Shown: positions 9,022 through 18,403 of the stretch, piece by piece | How the letters are laid out: each line of letters starts with the position of its first letter | How positions within the stretch are numbered: position 1 is the stretch's first letter | Origin: Streptomyces carminius | GTDB taxonomy: Bacteria; Actinomycetota; Actinomycetes; Streptomycetales; Streptomycetaceae | Reading direction: 5' to 3' | DNA length: 64,000 nucleotides | NCBI RefSeq assembly: GCF_002794255.1 | Contig: NZ_PGGW01000069.1 | Location: forward strand, 310,001 to 374,000 | Position numbers and translations under genes: made by a program | The notes under the pieces: generated by a model | Told to the model about the DNA's origin: nothing | The model's input: the letters and a program-made list of their open reading frames with translations, nothing else | Database searches by the model: none

Positions 9022-9112
9022 GATCCGGGTTTCGTCGTTCTGAGGGCGTTCCGAGGGCGCTCCGGGGATGTCCCGGGGGCCTGTGGGAAGCCCCGGCGGC
9101 GGACGAGGGGGC

Positions 9113-9141
9113 GACGGGACCGGGGCACCGCCGGTCCCGTC
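9113..9141. terminator. Hairpin between the HNH and GH84 genes
   Basis: Perfect 11-bp arms GACGGGACCGG and CCGGTCCCGTC around a 7-nt loop, located between two convergent genes. No U-tract follows. Confidence 0.55.
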
Positions 9142-9175
9142 CTCGGCGTGCCGTCACTCCTCGTCGGTGACCTCC

Positions 9176-12100
9176 TCAGTTCCCCTCGTCCCTCCCGTCG
9201 TCCCTCCTGCCCCGGTCGTCCCCGCCGTCCCCGCCGTCCCGTACGGCGCGGACCTCCACCGACCACAGGGAGACGCCGTGGCGGGTCGCCCGCTCGTCGC
9301 ACACCACCCGCACGAAACGGGTGCCGGCCGGGGCACCGAGCCGTACCGACGCACGACCGCCCCGCCCGTCGGCCACGGTGGCGGCCGTGCGCCACGTACG
9401 GCCGTCGGGGGAGACCTGGATCCGGTAGCGGGAGGCGTACGCCTCCTGCCAGTGCAGCCGCACCTCGCCGACCCGGGCCGGGGCCGCGAGCTCCACCCGC
9501 ACCCACTGGCCGTCCCCGGCCGGTGAGGACCAGCGGGTCCCCGGGTCGCCGTCGGTGACGGCCGGGGCGGGGAAGTCCGGCGTCTCGTCGGCGGAGGAGA
9601 CCGCCCGCGCGCCCCGGGCCAGGTCCGGCCCGCCGGTGGGGGCCCCGACGCGGACGGTCAGCGTCTCCTCCCGCCGCGTCCCGTCCCCGGTGGTGAGGAC
9701 GACGGGAATCCGGTACGCGCCGGGCCGCACGTCCTTGCCCGCCCGCACCTCGACGGCCGCCGACGCCGGGACGCCGCGCCGCAGCACCACCCGGTGCGGG
9801 GCCCGCACCCCGAAGCCCCCGGGCACCCGCACCCGGAGCCGGCCGGTCAGGTCGGCGGGGCGGTTGCCGGTCAGCCGCGCCCTGACCACGGCCGGGCCGC
9901 CGCCGGCGACGGCGTCCGTCTCGGTGCGTTCCAGCGCCAGTTCGGCGCCGGGCCCGTCGGAGTACCAGGGCGTCAGCTCGTGGACCACCGGAGCCGGTGA
10001 ACCGGGCCGCCAGACCAGCCGCACGGCCTCCACCCGCGGCCCTTCCCGTTCCTCCCGTTCCCCCCCGTTCCGGACGCGGGAACCGCAGCTCCGTCCAGCC
10101 CGCCCCGGAGAGCGCACCCAGCCGCCGCCAGCCCTCGCCCGGCACCCGTACCTCCACGGCGGTGCGGACGTCCGGGTCCGGCGCCGACTGGACGGTGACC
10201 GCCTCCAGCGGGCGCGGCCGGGGCAGTCGCAGGACCAGCTCACGGGAGCCGGGGCCGTCCGGCGGCCCGGCGGCGCGGAAGGCGGTGGCCGGGTCGCCGT
10301 CGGCGGCGTCCCCGGGCGAGGAACCGGGCGACGGCTCGGGCGCGTCGAGCACCTTCCCGCCCGGCCGGCCGGTGTCCGGCCCGCCGCTTCCGGCCCCCGA
10401 CCAGCCGTCGGCGGCCTTCAGTGCCCGGTCGGCGAAGTCCGGCAGGACGCCGTCGCCGACCGTCACCCGGCTCCGCCGGGTCTCGGCACGCAGTCGCTGG
10501 AGCTCCAGCCGCGCCGCCCAGGCCGCCGCTCCGTCGCCGCGCCGCTGCGCGGCCAGCACGTCCAGTGCGTGACCGCCCGCCCGGCCGTACCGGGCGAGCT
10601 GCTCCGACCAGGGGCGCAGCTCCTCGTCCAGTGCGCCCTCCGCACTGCCCGCCAGGTCTTCGGGGACGTCGGCCAGGGCCGCGAGGGCGCCGCGCAGCCG
10701 ATCGTCCGCCCTGCCGTACGCCGTGTCGTCGCGGCCGGCGTGGGCCCGCCAGAAGGCGTCGATCAGCGGGACGAGCCGCGCGGACTCCTTCCTGCCGAGC
10801 ACCGAGGAGAAGCTGTTGGCGGCCAGCGCCTCCAGCGCCCCGCGCACCTCGGGATCCGGCTCCCCGGCCGGGGTGTCCGGGGTGGCCGCCAGCGCGTCGA
10901 TCGCCGCCCGCCAGGACTCCCGCGGCCGGTAGCCGCGCGGGTTCCAGGCGTAGTCGGCGACCGTGAACAGCGGGATCCGGGAGGCGGTGGGCTGTGTCAT
11001 GGCGTTGGCCAGCAGCGCGGCGGAGCCGTTGGCGACGGCCGGTTCCCGGCCGTCGTAGGGGCCGAGGAAGACCCGGTCGGCGGCGTAGTCGTTGACCGGA
11101 TAGTTGTCCAGGGTGGCCGGCGGGCGGCGGAAGACGGAGCCGGCCTCCGCCAGCTCCGCTCCGGTGATCTCGGCCGGGACCGCCCCCACCCCCGTCCAGG
11201 CCACCTCGGTGCCGGGGTCCAGCTCCCGCGCGAGCGTCCGGCGGTAGTCGGTGGCGCCCTCCTGGTGGTACTCGGTCGGCAGCACCGACAGCGGCACCGC
11301 GCCCTCCCCGGTGCCGTACCGCTCGTGCAGGTGGGCGGCCACCGCGTCGGCCAGCTCCGCGTGGGCGCGGGCCGCGGCGGCCGAGTCCCGGCCGTGGCGC
11401 CCGGCGTCAGCCTCGCAGCGCCACTCGCCGTAGCCGGCGTCGTCGAAGCGGAGTTGCACGGCCCGCACTCCCAGTGCGGCCATGGCGTCGATCTTGCGCA
11501 GCAGCGCCCGGCGGTCGTCGCCGGAGGACAGGCACATCGACTGCGCGGGGGAGACGGCCCAGGCGAGCACCACATGGTTGCGCCGGGCGCGTTCGGCCAG
11601 CGCGCGGAACTCGGCGCGTCGCTGCGCCGGGTACGGGTCGCGCCAGCGCTCCTGGCGGTGGGAATCGTCGCCGGGGGCGTACAGATAGCGGTTCTGCTTG
11701 GTGCGGCCCATGAAGTCCAGATGCGCCAGCCGCCGCTCGTGCGACCAGGGCTGCCCGTGGAAGGCCTCGGCCGTGCCGCGCACCGCCGAGGCGGGCCAGT
11801 CCCGCACCACCGCACCGGCGACGGCGGCGGTGCCGTCGGGACGGGTGGTGAGAAGCTGCCGCAGCGTCTGCGCGGCGTGGAACAGCCCGTCCCGGCCCAC
11901 GCCCGCGAGGGCGACCGTACCGCCGGGGTCCAGCCCCTCGGCCCGTCCGGCCGCCAGCCGGTAACCGCCCGCGGGCAGGTCGCCGCGGCCGTCCGCGCCC
12001 AGGGCGCGCAGCGCCTCCTCGGCGGCGGTGCCGCCGATCCGGACCACCGGACCCCGGGCGGGCTCCGCCGCCCCGGTCCCACCGGTCCCACCGGTCCCGT

Positions 12101-12464
12101 CCGGCCGCAGGGTGCGCACGTGGCGCGCGCCGGCGGTGCGCAGGGCGTCACGGACGGCGTCGAGGGCGTACGGATCGGCGTCCGCGCCGACGATCAGGGT
12201 GGCCTCGTCCCCCACCGGCACGGCCGCGCCGCGCGCTCGCAGGGACTGCGGACGCGGCCACACCGCGGGGAGGTCCTGCCGTGCGGCGGAATCCGTCCGG
12301 CCGACCGTCCACCGCATCCCGGACCCGGTGCCGTCCGCGCCGGGGACCTGGGCCCGCACTCCCGGGGCGCCCGAGAGCAGGCCGCCGACGACGGCCGCGG
12401 CCAGCGCCGCCCTCCCGGTCCGGCGTGCGCCGCGGCCATGCCCCGCACGGTTCACGTACTCCAC
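9176..12464 (-). CDS. Secreted GH84 beta-N-acetylglucosaminidase, frameshifted
   Basis: A leader with a twin-Arg-like start and an Ala-rich core (about 15-40) is followed by a GH20b-like domain and a GH84 catalytic domain (about 190-500). The latter carries the paired catalytic aspartates in LRFDDAGYGEW (residues 341-342). A helical domain, an Ig-like domain and a C-terminal F5/8-type C (discoidin) domain follow, the last reading LARGARAVSSADETPDF and later. The reading frame changes at the C7 run 10060-10066 (G7 in the coding strand). Upstream of it homologous sequence is in one frame, downstream in the next; removing one G restores about 1,095 residues. Either a sequencing slip or a true mutation that would lose the C-terminal domains. 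GTG at 12464 chosen over 12455. Probable role: cutting beta-linked GlcNAc from glycans outside the cell. Confidence 0.8.
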
Positions 12465-12747
12465 GGCTCCCCGCTCCGGGCTCGTACCGGCCCGGCCGAC
12501 CCCCGGCCGGTACCGCCGCCCGGACCCCGGCCGGCGCGTCGAGCCCATCACCGGCGCGGCGGAGGTGTCAACGGATGTGACCGGGATGTCCGGGTACGCC
12601 ACCCGGGGCGGAAGCGCCGACAAGGGTGTGCACCGCATGACCAACTCATTACGCTGCGAGAAATCCTTGGGGAGGATGCCCGTTTTGCCATAATGTTCTA
12701 TGCTCGGGAAGGCGCCGCACCGTTAAATCATTTGTCCAGAAGCTGAA

Positions 12748-12761
12748 GTGACCTGGGTCAC
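12748..12761. promoter_or_regulatory. Crp-like site upstream of the malQ operon
   Basis: GTGACCTGGGTCAC is a perfect 6+2+6 dyad that fits the published Streptomyces Crp pattern GTG-N6-GNCAC. It lies 79 bp before the GTG of the small ORF preceding malQ, inside an AT-rich stretch (about 12640-12800) unlike the rest of the window. The whole gap 12465-12839 separates two divergent genes and has no other gene that I can support. Binding by Crp is inferred from the motif. Confidence 0.55.
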
Positions 12762-12839
12762 GTTCTTCTCGCCATGAGGTCTGGGCTCTGTTTCAGTGGG
12801 TAAGGCGACCTTGTCCGACGAGAACGAACGGAGGCCCCC

Positions 12840-13103
12840 GTGGCCGCGTCCGCCGAACTGCTCACCCCCCTCCCGCTCCTCCCCAAACAGGGGCGGGGGC
12901 CGATCGATCTGTCCGGTGTCTCCGACCCCGACTCCGGACTGGACGGCTCCTGCACCTCCGACACCATCGAAGCCCCACTGACCAGTGAACCCCCGCTCGC
13001 GGACACCTCTCCGCTGACCAGCGAGCCGCCCCTGACCGCCGAGCTCCCGCTGACCAGCGAGCCGGCCGGAGTGGGATACGGCACGGAGGACGCGGGCATC
13101 TAG
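12840..13103 (+). CDS. Small hypothetical protein with PLTSEP repeats
   Basis: 87 residues, unrecognised. The GTG has a GGAGG site about 6 bp upstream. The N-terminus reads ELLTPLPLLPKQGRGPIDL; a single Cys is near residue 38. The C-terminal half is acidic and contains three copies of a PLTSEP-type motif (about residues 45-76). The protein has no signal peptide or TM helix. It ends 38 bp before malQ on the same strand, so it is probably co-transcribed with it. Coding character is supported by GC-ending codons and the ribosome site; a function cannot be proposed. Confidence 0.6.
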   Translation: MAASAELLTPLPLLPKQGRGPIDLSGVSDPDSGLDGSCTSDTIEAPLTSEPPLADTSPLTSEPPLTAELPLTSEPAGVGYGTEDAGI

Positions 13104-13141
13104 TTCCCCGGGGGGCCGACGGAGAGCCGAGGGAGATCCAG

Positions 13142-15430
13142 ATGAGCCGACTGGCACGGCTCGCCGCGGCACACGGCGTCTGCACCTCCTACGACCCCGC
13201 CCCGGGCCGCACCGTCCAGGTACCCGACGGGACGATCGTCGAAGTCCTCGCCGCCCTCGGCGTGGACGCCTCCACACCCCAGGCGCTCGACAGGGCCCTG
13301 GAACGGCACGCGGAGGAGGAGGCCACCCGGCTTCTCCCGCCCACCGTCGTCGTACGCGCCCGGCAGGCCCCCTCGCCCGCCGTCCCGGCCACCGCCTCGC
13401 CCGCCGCCGTCCGCGGCGGCCTGCCTCCGCTGCCCGAGGGCACGGCGGTGTACGCCGAGACCGAGGACGGCCGCACCCTGGAGTGCGGTCCCGCCGGGAG
13501 CGCCGGCGCCCCGGAGGGCCACGGGGGCGCGGAAGGGCTGCCCCCGGGCTGCCACACCCTGCGCGCCGAGGCCGTCGACGGCCGCCGGGCCCGTGCCACC
13601 CTGATCGTGACGCCGGACCGCTTCCCGCCCCTGGCGGACCGCTCCTTCGGCCTCCTCGTCCAGCTCTACTCCCTGCTGTCCTCCCGCTCCTGGGGCATGG
13701 GCGACCTGGCCGACCTCGCCGATCTGGCGGCCTGGGCCGGGCGCGCCACCGGTGCCGGGTTCATCCAGCTCAACCCGCTGCACTCGGCGGTGCCCGCCGC
13801 CGAGGGGGAAGGCGTCGACCCCTCCCCGTACCGCCCCTCCTCGCGGCGCTTCGCCGATCCGGTGCATCTGCGCGTCGAGGAGATCCCCGAGTACGCCTAT
13901 CTGAGCGGGACGGCCCGCGAGCGGGCCGCGGAGCTGGCGGCCCGCGCCGCCGAACTGCGCGAGGCCACCCTCGCCAAGGACGGGCGGATCGACCGCGACG
14001 CGGTGTGGTCGCTCAAGGGGCAGGCACTGGAACTGATCCGCACCGTCCCACTGAGCCCCGGCCGCCGCGTCGCCTACTGCGACTTCCTCGCCCGCCAGGG
14101 CCGGACCCTGGAGGACCACGCCACCTGGTGCGCCCTCGCGGAGCTTTACGGCCCCGACTGGCGCTCCTGGCCCGGCGGCCTGTCCGACCCGCGCTCGGCC
14201 GCCACCGCCCGGGCCCGCAACGAACTGCTGGACCGGGTGGACTTCCACTGCTGGCTGGCCTGGCTCACCGACGCCCAGCTCGCCCGCGCCCAGCGCACCG
14301 CCTGCGACGCGGGCATGTCCATCGGCTTGGTGCACGACCTGGCGGTGGGCGTCCACCCCTCCGGCGCGGAGGCCTGGGCCCAGCAGGAGTTCCTCGCCGC
14401 GGGCATGTCCGTCGGCGCCCCGCCGGACGCCTTCAGTCCGCACGGCCAGGACTGGGGCCTGCCCCCGTGGCGCCCGGACGCGCTGGCGGCCTCCGGCTAC
14501 GCCCCGTACCGCGCGCTGCTGTCCGGGCTGCTGCGGCACACCGGCGGGCTGCGCATCGACCACGTCATGGGCCAGTTCCGGCTGTGGTGGATCCCCGAGG
14601 GGCGCCCGCCGACCGAGGGTGCCTACGTCCGCTACGACGCCGGGGCGATGCTCGGTGTGCTCGCCCTGGAGGCGCACCGCGCGAACGCCGTCGTCATCGG
14701 CGAGGACCTGGGCACCGTCGAGCCGGGCGTACGCGAGGAGCTGGCCGGGCGCGGGGTGCTGGGCACCTCCGTGCTGTGGTTCGAGCGCGACTACGAGCAC
14801 CGGCACACCCCGGCCGGCGCCGGGAGCCCCGGCGGCTCCGGCAACGAGACACCCCAGCCCCTGGCTCCGGAGCACTGGCGTGCCGACTGTCTGGCCACCG
14901 CCACCACCCACGACCTGCCCAGCACCGCCGCCCGGCTCAGCGGCGAGCACGTCGAACTGCGTCACCGCCTCGGCCTGCTGACCGGTTCGCTGGCCGCCGA
15001 GCAGACCCAGGACACGATGGAGACCGCCGAATGGGTCGCCCATCTGGTCCGGCTGGGTCTGCTGGACGGCGCGGGGGACGAGGAGCCGGAGATCAGGGCG
15101 GTCTACCGCTTCCTGGCCCGCACCCCCGCGAAGATGGTCGGTGTCTGGCTGCCGGACGGGGTGGGCGACCGGCGTCCGCAGAACGTCCCCGGCACCTGGG
15201 ACCAGTACCCCAACTGGCGGCTGCCCATCGCCGACGGTGACGGCAGGCCGGTCACCCTCGAGGAGCTGGTCACCTCGCCCCGGCTGCACGGCCTGCTGGA
15301 GACGGTCCGCGAGGAACTGCACGGCCCGGACCCGAAGGGTCCCAGGACGGGGGAGCCGGAGGCGCCGGGCCCGGGGGTGCCGGGTCCGGAAGCGCCGCAC
15401 GTGCCCGGCAGGCCGCGGGAACACCCGTAG
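13142..15430 (+). CDS. malQ: 4-alpha-glucanotransferase (amylomaltase), GH77
   Basis: 762 residues, the long form usual in actinobacteria, with an extra N-terminal beta domain (about 1-160) before the GH77 barrel. Catalytic residues can be placed: nucleophile Asp473 in LRIDHVMGQFRLWW, acid/base Glu521 in GEDLGTV, and transition-state Asp591 in TTHDLPS. It transfers maltosyl or longer alpha-1,4-glucan units between maltodextrins and releases glucose, in cytoplasmic maltodextrin and glycogen turnover. The ATG is preceded by GAGGGAG. A Pro/Gly-rich tail (about 735-762) is low complexity. The nearby Crp-like site suggests control by carbon status. Confidence 0.96.
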   Translation: MSRLARLAAAHGVCTSYDPAPGRTVQVPDGTIVEVLAALGVDASTPQALDRALERHAEEEATRLLPPTVVVRARQAPSPAVPATASPAAVRGGLPPLPEGTAVYAETEDGRTLECGPAGSAGAPEGHGGAEGLPPGCHTLRAEAVDGRRARATLIVTPDRFPPLADRSFGLLVQLYSLLSSRSWGMGDLADLADLAAWAGRATGAGFIQLNPLHSAVPAAEGEGVDPSPYRPSSRRFADPVHLRVEEIPEYAYLSGTARERAAELAARAAELREATLAKDGRIDRDAVWSLKGQALELIRTVPLSPGRRVAYCDFLARQGRTLEDHATWCALAELYGPDWRSWPGGLSDPRSAATARARNELLDRVDFHCWLAWLTDAQLARAQRTACDAGMSIGLVHDLAVGVHPSGAEAWAQQEFLAAGMSVGAPPDAFSPHGQDWGLPPWRPDALAASGYAPYRALLSGLLRHTGGLRIDHVMGQFRLWWIPEGRPPTEGAYVRYDAGAMLGVLALEAHRANAVVIGEDLGTVEPGVREELAGRGVLGTSVLWFERDYEHRHTPAGAGSPGGSGNETPQPLAPEHWRADCLATATTHDLPSTAARLSGEHVELRHRLGLLTGSLAAEQTQDTMETAEWVAHLVRLGLLDGAGDEEPEIRAVYRFLARTPAKMVGVWLPDGVGDRRPQNVPGTWDQYPNWRLPIADGDGRPVTLEELVTSPRLHGLLETVREELHGPDPKGPRTGEPEAPGPGVPGPEAPHVPGRPREHP

Positions 15431-15489
15431 GCGTCCGCGAACCCCACCCTGGACGCGTGGCCGCGAAGCGGGTTCGCTAGCGTTGAAGT

Positions 15490-15783
15490 GTGGACATCAA
15501 GGTCAACAAGAACATCAGGAGCGCCGGCCACGCCGCGCGCGCCGGAGCCGTCGCCGCCCTCACGGCGCTGACACTCCTGGTCGCCTCTCCCACCGCTTCC
15601 GCCCTCTACCGCGACGACGGCGACGACCCGGGCACCGGCCTGAGCGTGGCCGAGACCCTCGGTCTGTACGTGGTGACGCCCCTCGTGCTGTTCCTGGTCA
15701 TCGCCGGACTGGTGGTCGTGGCCGACCGCTCCTCCCGCAAGAGCGGCCAGGTCGCCGGCCGCCAGGAGCCCAACCGCGGCTGA
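15490..15783 (+). CDS. Small exported or membrane protein
   Basis: 97 residues from a GTG. Basic N-terminus (KVNKNIRSAGHAARAG), a hydrophobic segment ending in an AXA-like site (SPTASA, about residues 37-42), a short Asp-rich stretch (YRDDGDDPGTG), then a second hydrophobic helix (LYVVTPLVLFLVIAGLVVV, about 57-76) and a basic tail. It would be either a cleaved single-span membrane protein or a hairpin. It follows malQ by 59 bp on the same strand. No recognised domain; function unknown. Confidence 0.75.
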   Translation: MDIKVNKNIRSAGHAARAGAVAALTALTLLVASPTASALYRDDGDDPGTGLSVAETLGLYVVTPLVLFLVIAGLVVVADRSSRKSGQVAGRQEPNRG

Positions 15784-15944
15784 CGCCGCCGCCGGGCTGC
15801 ACGGACCCGCACGGACCGGACCGCCCACCGCCTCGCGGTCGGGCCGGTCCGGCGCGCCTGCGTGCGGGGGTACGTCCGTAGGTGCGGGTGCGGGTGCGGT
15901 GCGTGCGGGGGTCGGGGCCGGTCCGGGGCGGCCATTCCGGACGG

Positions 15945-16004
15945 CATTATTTACGGCCGTGGTCGTGTCACGTTTTGTCACCCTTTCATTGGCCGCAAAT
16001 AACG
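15945..16004. repeat. AT-rich inverted repeat in a convergent gap
   Basis: CATTATTTACGGCC (15945-15958) and GGCCGCAAATAACG (15991-16004) pair at 12 of 14 positions across a 32-bp centre that contains two GTCAC copies. It lies in the 393-bp gap 15784-16176 between convergent genes and is strikingly AT-rich. It could be a terminator arm, a small RNA or a protein site; nothing decides this. Confidence 0.5.
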
Positions 16005-16050
16005 CTTGAGTGTCCGGAACGGCCGCCCCTCCCCGTCCCCTCCCGCTCGC

Positions 16051-16153
16051 TGCCGTCTGCGGGTCCGGTATGCGTGGTGTAGGTCGGTGTGCTGCGGGTG
16101 GATGGGCTCGTTGCCGTCTGCGGGGCCGCGTGCGCGGCGTAGTTCGGTGTGTT
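16051..16153. repeat. Imperfect direct repeat, about 42 bp, offset 60-61 bp
   Basis: TGCCGTCTGCGGG begins at both 16051 and 16112. Similarity continues through GTAGGTCGGTGTG versus GTAGTTCGGTGTG (ends near 16092 and 16153), with a 1-bp gap. It lies just downstream of the first SDR gene. No coding sense is apparent. Confidence 0.6.
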
Positions 16154-16176
16154 GGTGGGAGGACGGGACGTCGTTC

Positions 16177-16911
16177 TCAGGCGGCACCGCCGTTGACGTA
16201 GACCGTCTGGCCGTTGATCCAGCGGGCCGGGCCCGCCAGGGACGAGACCACCTCGGCGATGTCCTCGGGGGTGCCCAGCCGTCCCATCGGGCTCAGGCCG
16301 GCTATCTGCCTCACCTGCTCCTCGCTCTTTCCGTCCAGGAACAGCTCGGTGGCGGTCGGGCCGGGCGCGACGGCGTTGACCGTGATGTCCCGGCCGCGCA
16401 GTTCCTTGGCCAGGATCGGGCCGATCGCCTCGACGGCCGCCTTGCTGGCGGCGTAGGCGGCGTAGGCGGGAAGGCTCAGCCTGGTCACCGTGGTGGAGAA
16501 GTTGACGATCGCCCCGCCGGAGCGGACGCGGCGGGCCGCCTCCCGGTTGACGACGAACGTCCCCCGGACGTTGGTGCGGTGGATCCGGTCCAGGACGTCC
16601 AGCTCCAGCTCCGCCAGTGGGGAGAGCCGCATGATCCCCGCCGCGTTGACGACGACGTCCACCCCGCCGTACTGGTGTTCCGCGGCGTCGAACAGGGCCC
16701 GGACCGCCTCCTCGTCGGCGACGTCTGCCCGGACGGCGACGGCCTCGCCGCCCGCCTTCTCGATCGCCAGGACCGTCTCCCGGGCGGCGGTGTCATCGCT
16801 TCCGTAGGCGACGGCGACGGCCTGACCGTCGGCGGCCAGTCGTTCGGCGACGGCGCGGCCGATGCCGCGGGATCCGCCGGTGACGACGGCGACGCGCTTG
16901 TTCCCGTTCAT
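16177..16911 (-). CDS. SDR family oxidoreductase (3-ketoacyl-reductase-like)
   Basis: 244 residues, classical SDR length. The cofactor motif TGGSRGIG (about 10-17), NAAG (about 86-89) and the catalytic YxxxK in YAASK (about 150) are present, with the PGPTATELF loop and the C-terminal NGQTVYVNGG motif. This fits an NADP-dependent reductase of the FabG-like classical group; substrate unknown. ATG at 16911 chosen because it precedes KRVAVVTGG directly and has an AGGGAGAG site. A divergent TetR gene begins 128 bp away and is likely its regulator. Confidence 0.9.
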   Translation of the reverse strand: MNGNKRVAVVTGGSRGIGRAVAERLAADGQAVAVAYGSDDTAARETVLAIEKAGGEAVAVRADVADEEAVRALFDAAEHQYGGVDVVVNAAGIMRLSPLAELELDVLDRIHRTNVRGTFVVNREAARRVRSGGAIVNFSTTVTRLSLPAYAAYAASKAAVEAIGPILAKELRGRDITVNAVAPGPTATELFLDGKSEEQVRQIAGLSPMGRLGTPEDIAEVVSSLAGPARWINGQTVYVNGGAA

Positions 16912-16975
16912 CTGTCTCTCCCTGCCTTGTGTTTCCGATGTCAACGGAACCATGTTGGCGTCGGCACGTCAAGGT

Positions 16976-16995
16976 GGTAACGAGTTTCCGTTATC
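16976..16995. promoter_or_regulatory. TetR operator candidate between SDR and tetR
   Basis: GGTAACG (16976-16982) and CGTTATC (16989-16995) pair at six of seven positions around a 6-bp centre, in the divergent intergenic region. A palindromic GTTAAC lies close by near 17026. Spacing is typical of TetR-family sites, but ownership is inferred. Confidence 0.5.
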
Positions 16996-17039
16996 GACGG
17001 CAATGGCGGTGATCCGGTTCTGCTGTTAACGTTGTCACC

Positions 17040-17726
17040 GTGAGCCAGGAGTCCACGCGTGAACGGATCGTCAGGGCCGCCTACGGCCTGCTGACCGACG
17101 GCGGGCGCGAGGCGGTGTCCACCCGCGCGGTCTGCGCCGCCTCGGGAGTGCAGTCACCGACCCTCTACCGCCTTTTCGGCGACAAGCGCGGACTGCTCGA
17201 CGCCGTCGCCGAGCACGGCTTCGAGAGCTATCTGTCCGACAAGACGGCCCTGGTCGAGACCGGCGACCCGGTCGAGGACCTGCGCCGCGGCTGGGAGCTC
17301 CACATCGGCTTCGGGGTGGCGCACCCGGCCATCTACTCGCTGATCTACGGCGAACCCCGGCCCGGCGCCGAGTCGCCGGCCGCCCGGCGCGCCTCCGCCA
17401 TCCTCGCCCGTCAGGTCGGACGGATAGCCGAGGCGGGCCGGCTGCGGGTTCCGGAGGAACGGGCCGTCCATCTGATCCACTCCGCCGGCTGCGGCATGAC
17501 GTTCACCCTCATCTCGCTGCCGGAGGAGAGGCGGGACCCGGCGCTGCCGGTCATGGCCCGCGAGTCCGTCATCGCCGCCGTCACCGCCGACGCCCCCGGT
17601 GTCGCCGACACCGGGCCGGCCGGTCTGGCGGTGGCCCTGGCGGCCCGGGCGCCCCGCCTCGCCGCGCTCACCGAGGTCGAGCGTGCCCTGCTGGTGGAGT
17701 GGCTGAGGCGTATCGCCGAGTCCTGA
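17040..17726 (+). CDS. TetR family transcriptional regulator
   Basis: 228 residues. N-terminal TetR helix-turn-helix (ERIVRAAYGLLTDGG, VCAASGVQSPTLYRLFGDK, about 8-50) followed by an all-helical ligand domain with no recognised ligand signature. The start is a GTG. It is divergent from the SDR dehydrogenase at 16177, with a dyad between them, which suggests it represses that gene and itself until a small molecule binds. It converges on a second, unrelated TetR gene 19 bp downstream. Confidence 0.9.
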   Translation: MSQESTRERIVRAAYGLLTDGGREAVSTRAVCAASGVQSPTLYRLFGDKRGLLDAVAEHGFESYLSDKTALVETGDPVEDLRRGWELHIGFGVAHPAIYSLIYGEPRPGAESPAARRASAILARQVGRIAEAGRLRVPEERAVHLIHSAGCGMTFTLISLPEERRDPALPVMARESVIAAVTADAPGVADTGPAGLAVALAARAPRLAALTEVERALLVEWLRRIAES

Positions 17727-17745
17727 CGGGGGTGGCTCCTGCCCC

Positions 17746-18345
17746 TCAGTCCTGCCCGCGTACCGCCGCGACGGCCTCGTCGTACAGAGCGAGGGCGTCG
17801 GCCGTGCCGCCGCTCGCGACCCAGGCGTCGACCGCGGCGTCCATGCAGGCGAACACGGTCCCGATCACGGCGAGGGCCCCCGCCCGCGGGACGGGTCCGC
17901 CGTCAAGTCCCATCCGCCGCTCCACCTCGGGGGCGAGCAGTTCCTGCCAGCGCAGCCGCTTCTCCGTCTGCCGGGCGCGCAGTGAGGGTGTGCTGTGGAT
18001 GAGCCGCGAGATCTCCAGGGCGCGCTCGGGCGGGTGGTCGGGGACGGTGGCGGCGATGAGCCCCGTGCGCAGCGCCTCCCATACGGACACGTCGTCCGGC
18101 TGGGCCGCCACGGTCTCCTTCAGCAGGACGCCGCGGGCGTCCTGCTCTCCGCAGACGAGGTCCTCCTTGGAGCCGAAGTAGCGGAACAGGGATCGCTGGG
18201 AGATACCCGCCTCCCGGGCGATCCGGGCGGTGGTCGTCGCCTCGTAGCCCTCCTCGGCGAACAGGCGCAGCGCCGTTTCCAGGATGCTCTCGATCGCCGC
18301 CTGCCGAGAGCGGTCCCACAGTGTCGGTGCCTCGCTCCTGCCCAT
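17746..18345 (-). CDS. TetR family transcriptional regulator (AcrR-like)
   Basis: 199 residues. A typical TetR DNA-binding domain (IESILETALRLFAEEGYEATTTARIA, then GISQRSLFRYFGSKEDLV, about 18-62), followed by a MftR/AcrR-like C-terminal domain (ERALEISRLIHSTPSLRAR). The gene is divergent from the SDR gene at 18504; two related dyads lie between them (18404-18438), one perfect. It most likely represses the SDR gene. An ATG start at 18345 is unambiguous. Confidence 0.9.
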   Translation of the reverse strand: MGRSEAPTLWDRSRQAAIESILETALRLFAEEGYEATTTARIAREAGISQRSLFRYFGSKEDLVCGEQDARGVLLKETVAAQPDDVSVWEALRTGLIAATVPDHPPERALEISRLIHSTPSLRARQTEKRLRWQELLAPEVERRMGLDGGPVPRAGALAVIGTVFACMDAAVDAWVASGGTADALALYDEAVAAVRGQD

Positions 18346-18403
18346 GGGCCCAGCTTAGAGGCCTGCCCTGCGTGTCTCGTCGCCCGGAGACTGGAGGGCG
18401 CTT

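Noticed and set aside
8385..12644. A 1,419-codon open frame on the minus strand
   Set aside because: Its first two thirds are the GH84 gene; after the G7 tract it only continues as an out-of-frame shadow through the rest of that gene and antisense through the HNH gene.
12638..12746. Short plus-strand peptide frames in the AT-rich region before malQ
   Set aside because: Two overlapping frames look partly protein-like, but neither has a ribosome site; more likely promoter DNA.
13100..15424. A 774-codon open frame antisense to malQ
   Set aside because: A high-GC shadow: low-complexity Gly/Arg/Ala sequence without motifs, opposite a gene with a complete catalytic set. The same holds for long frames antisense to pepN (34895-37540), valS (56121-59177) and clpX (52725-55082).
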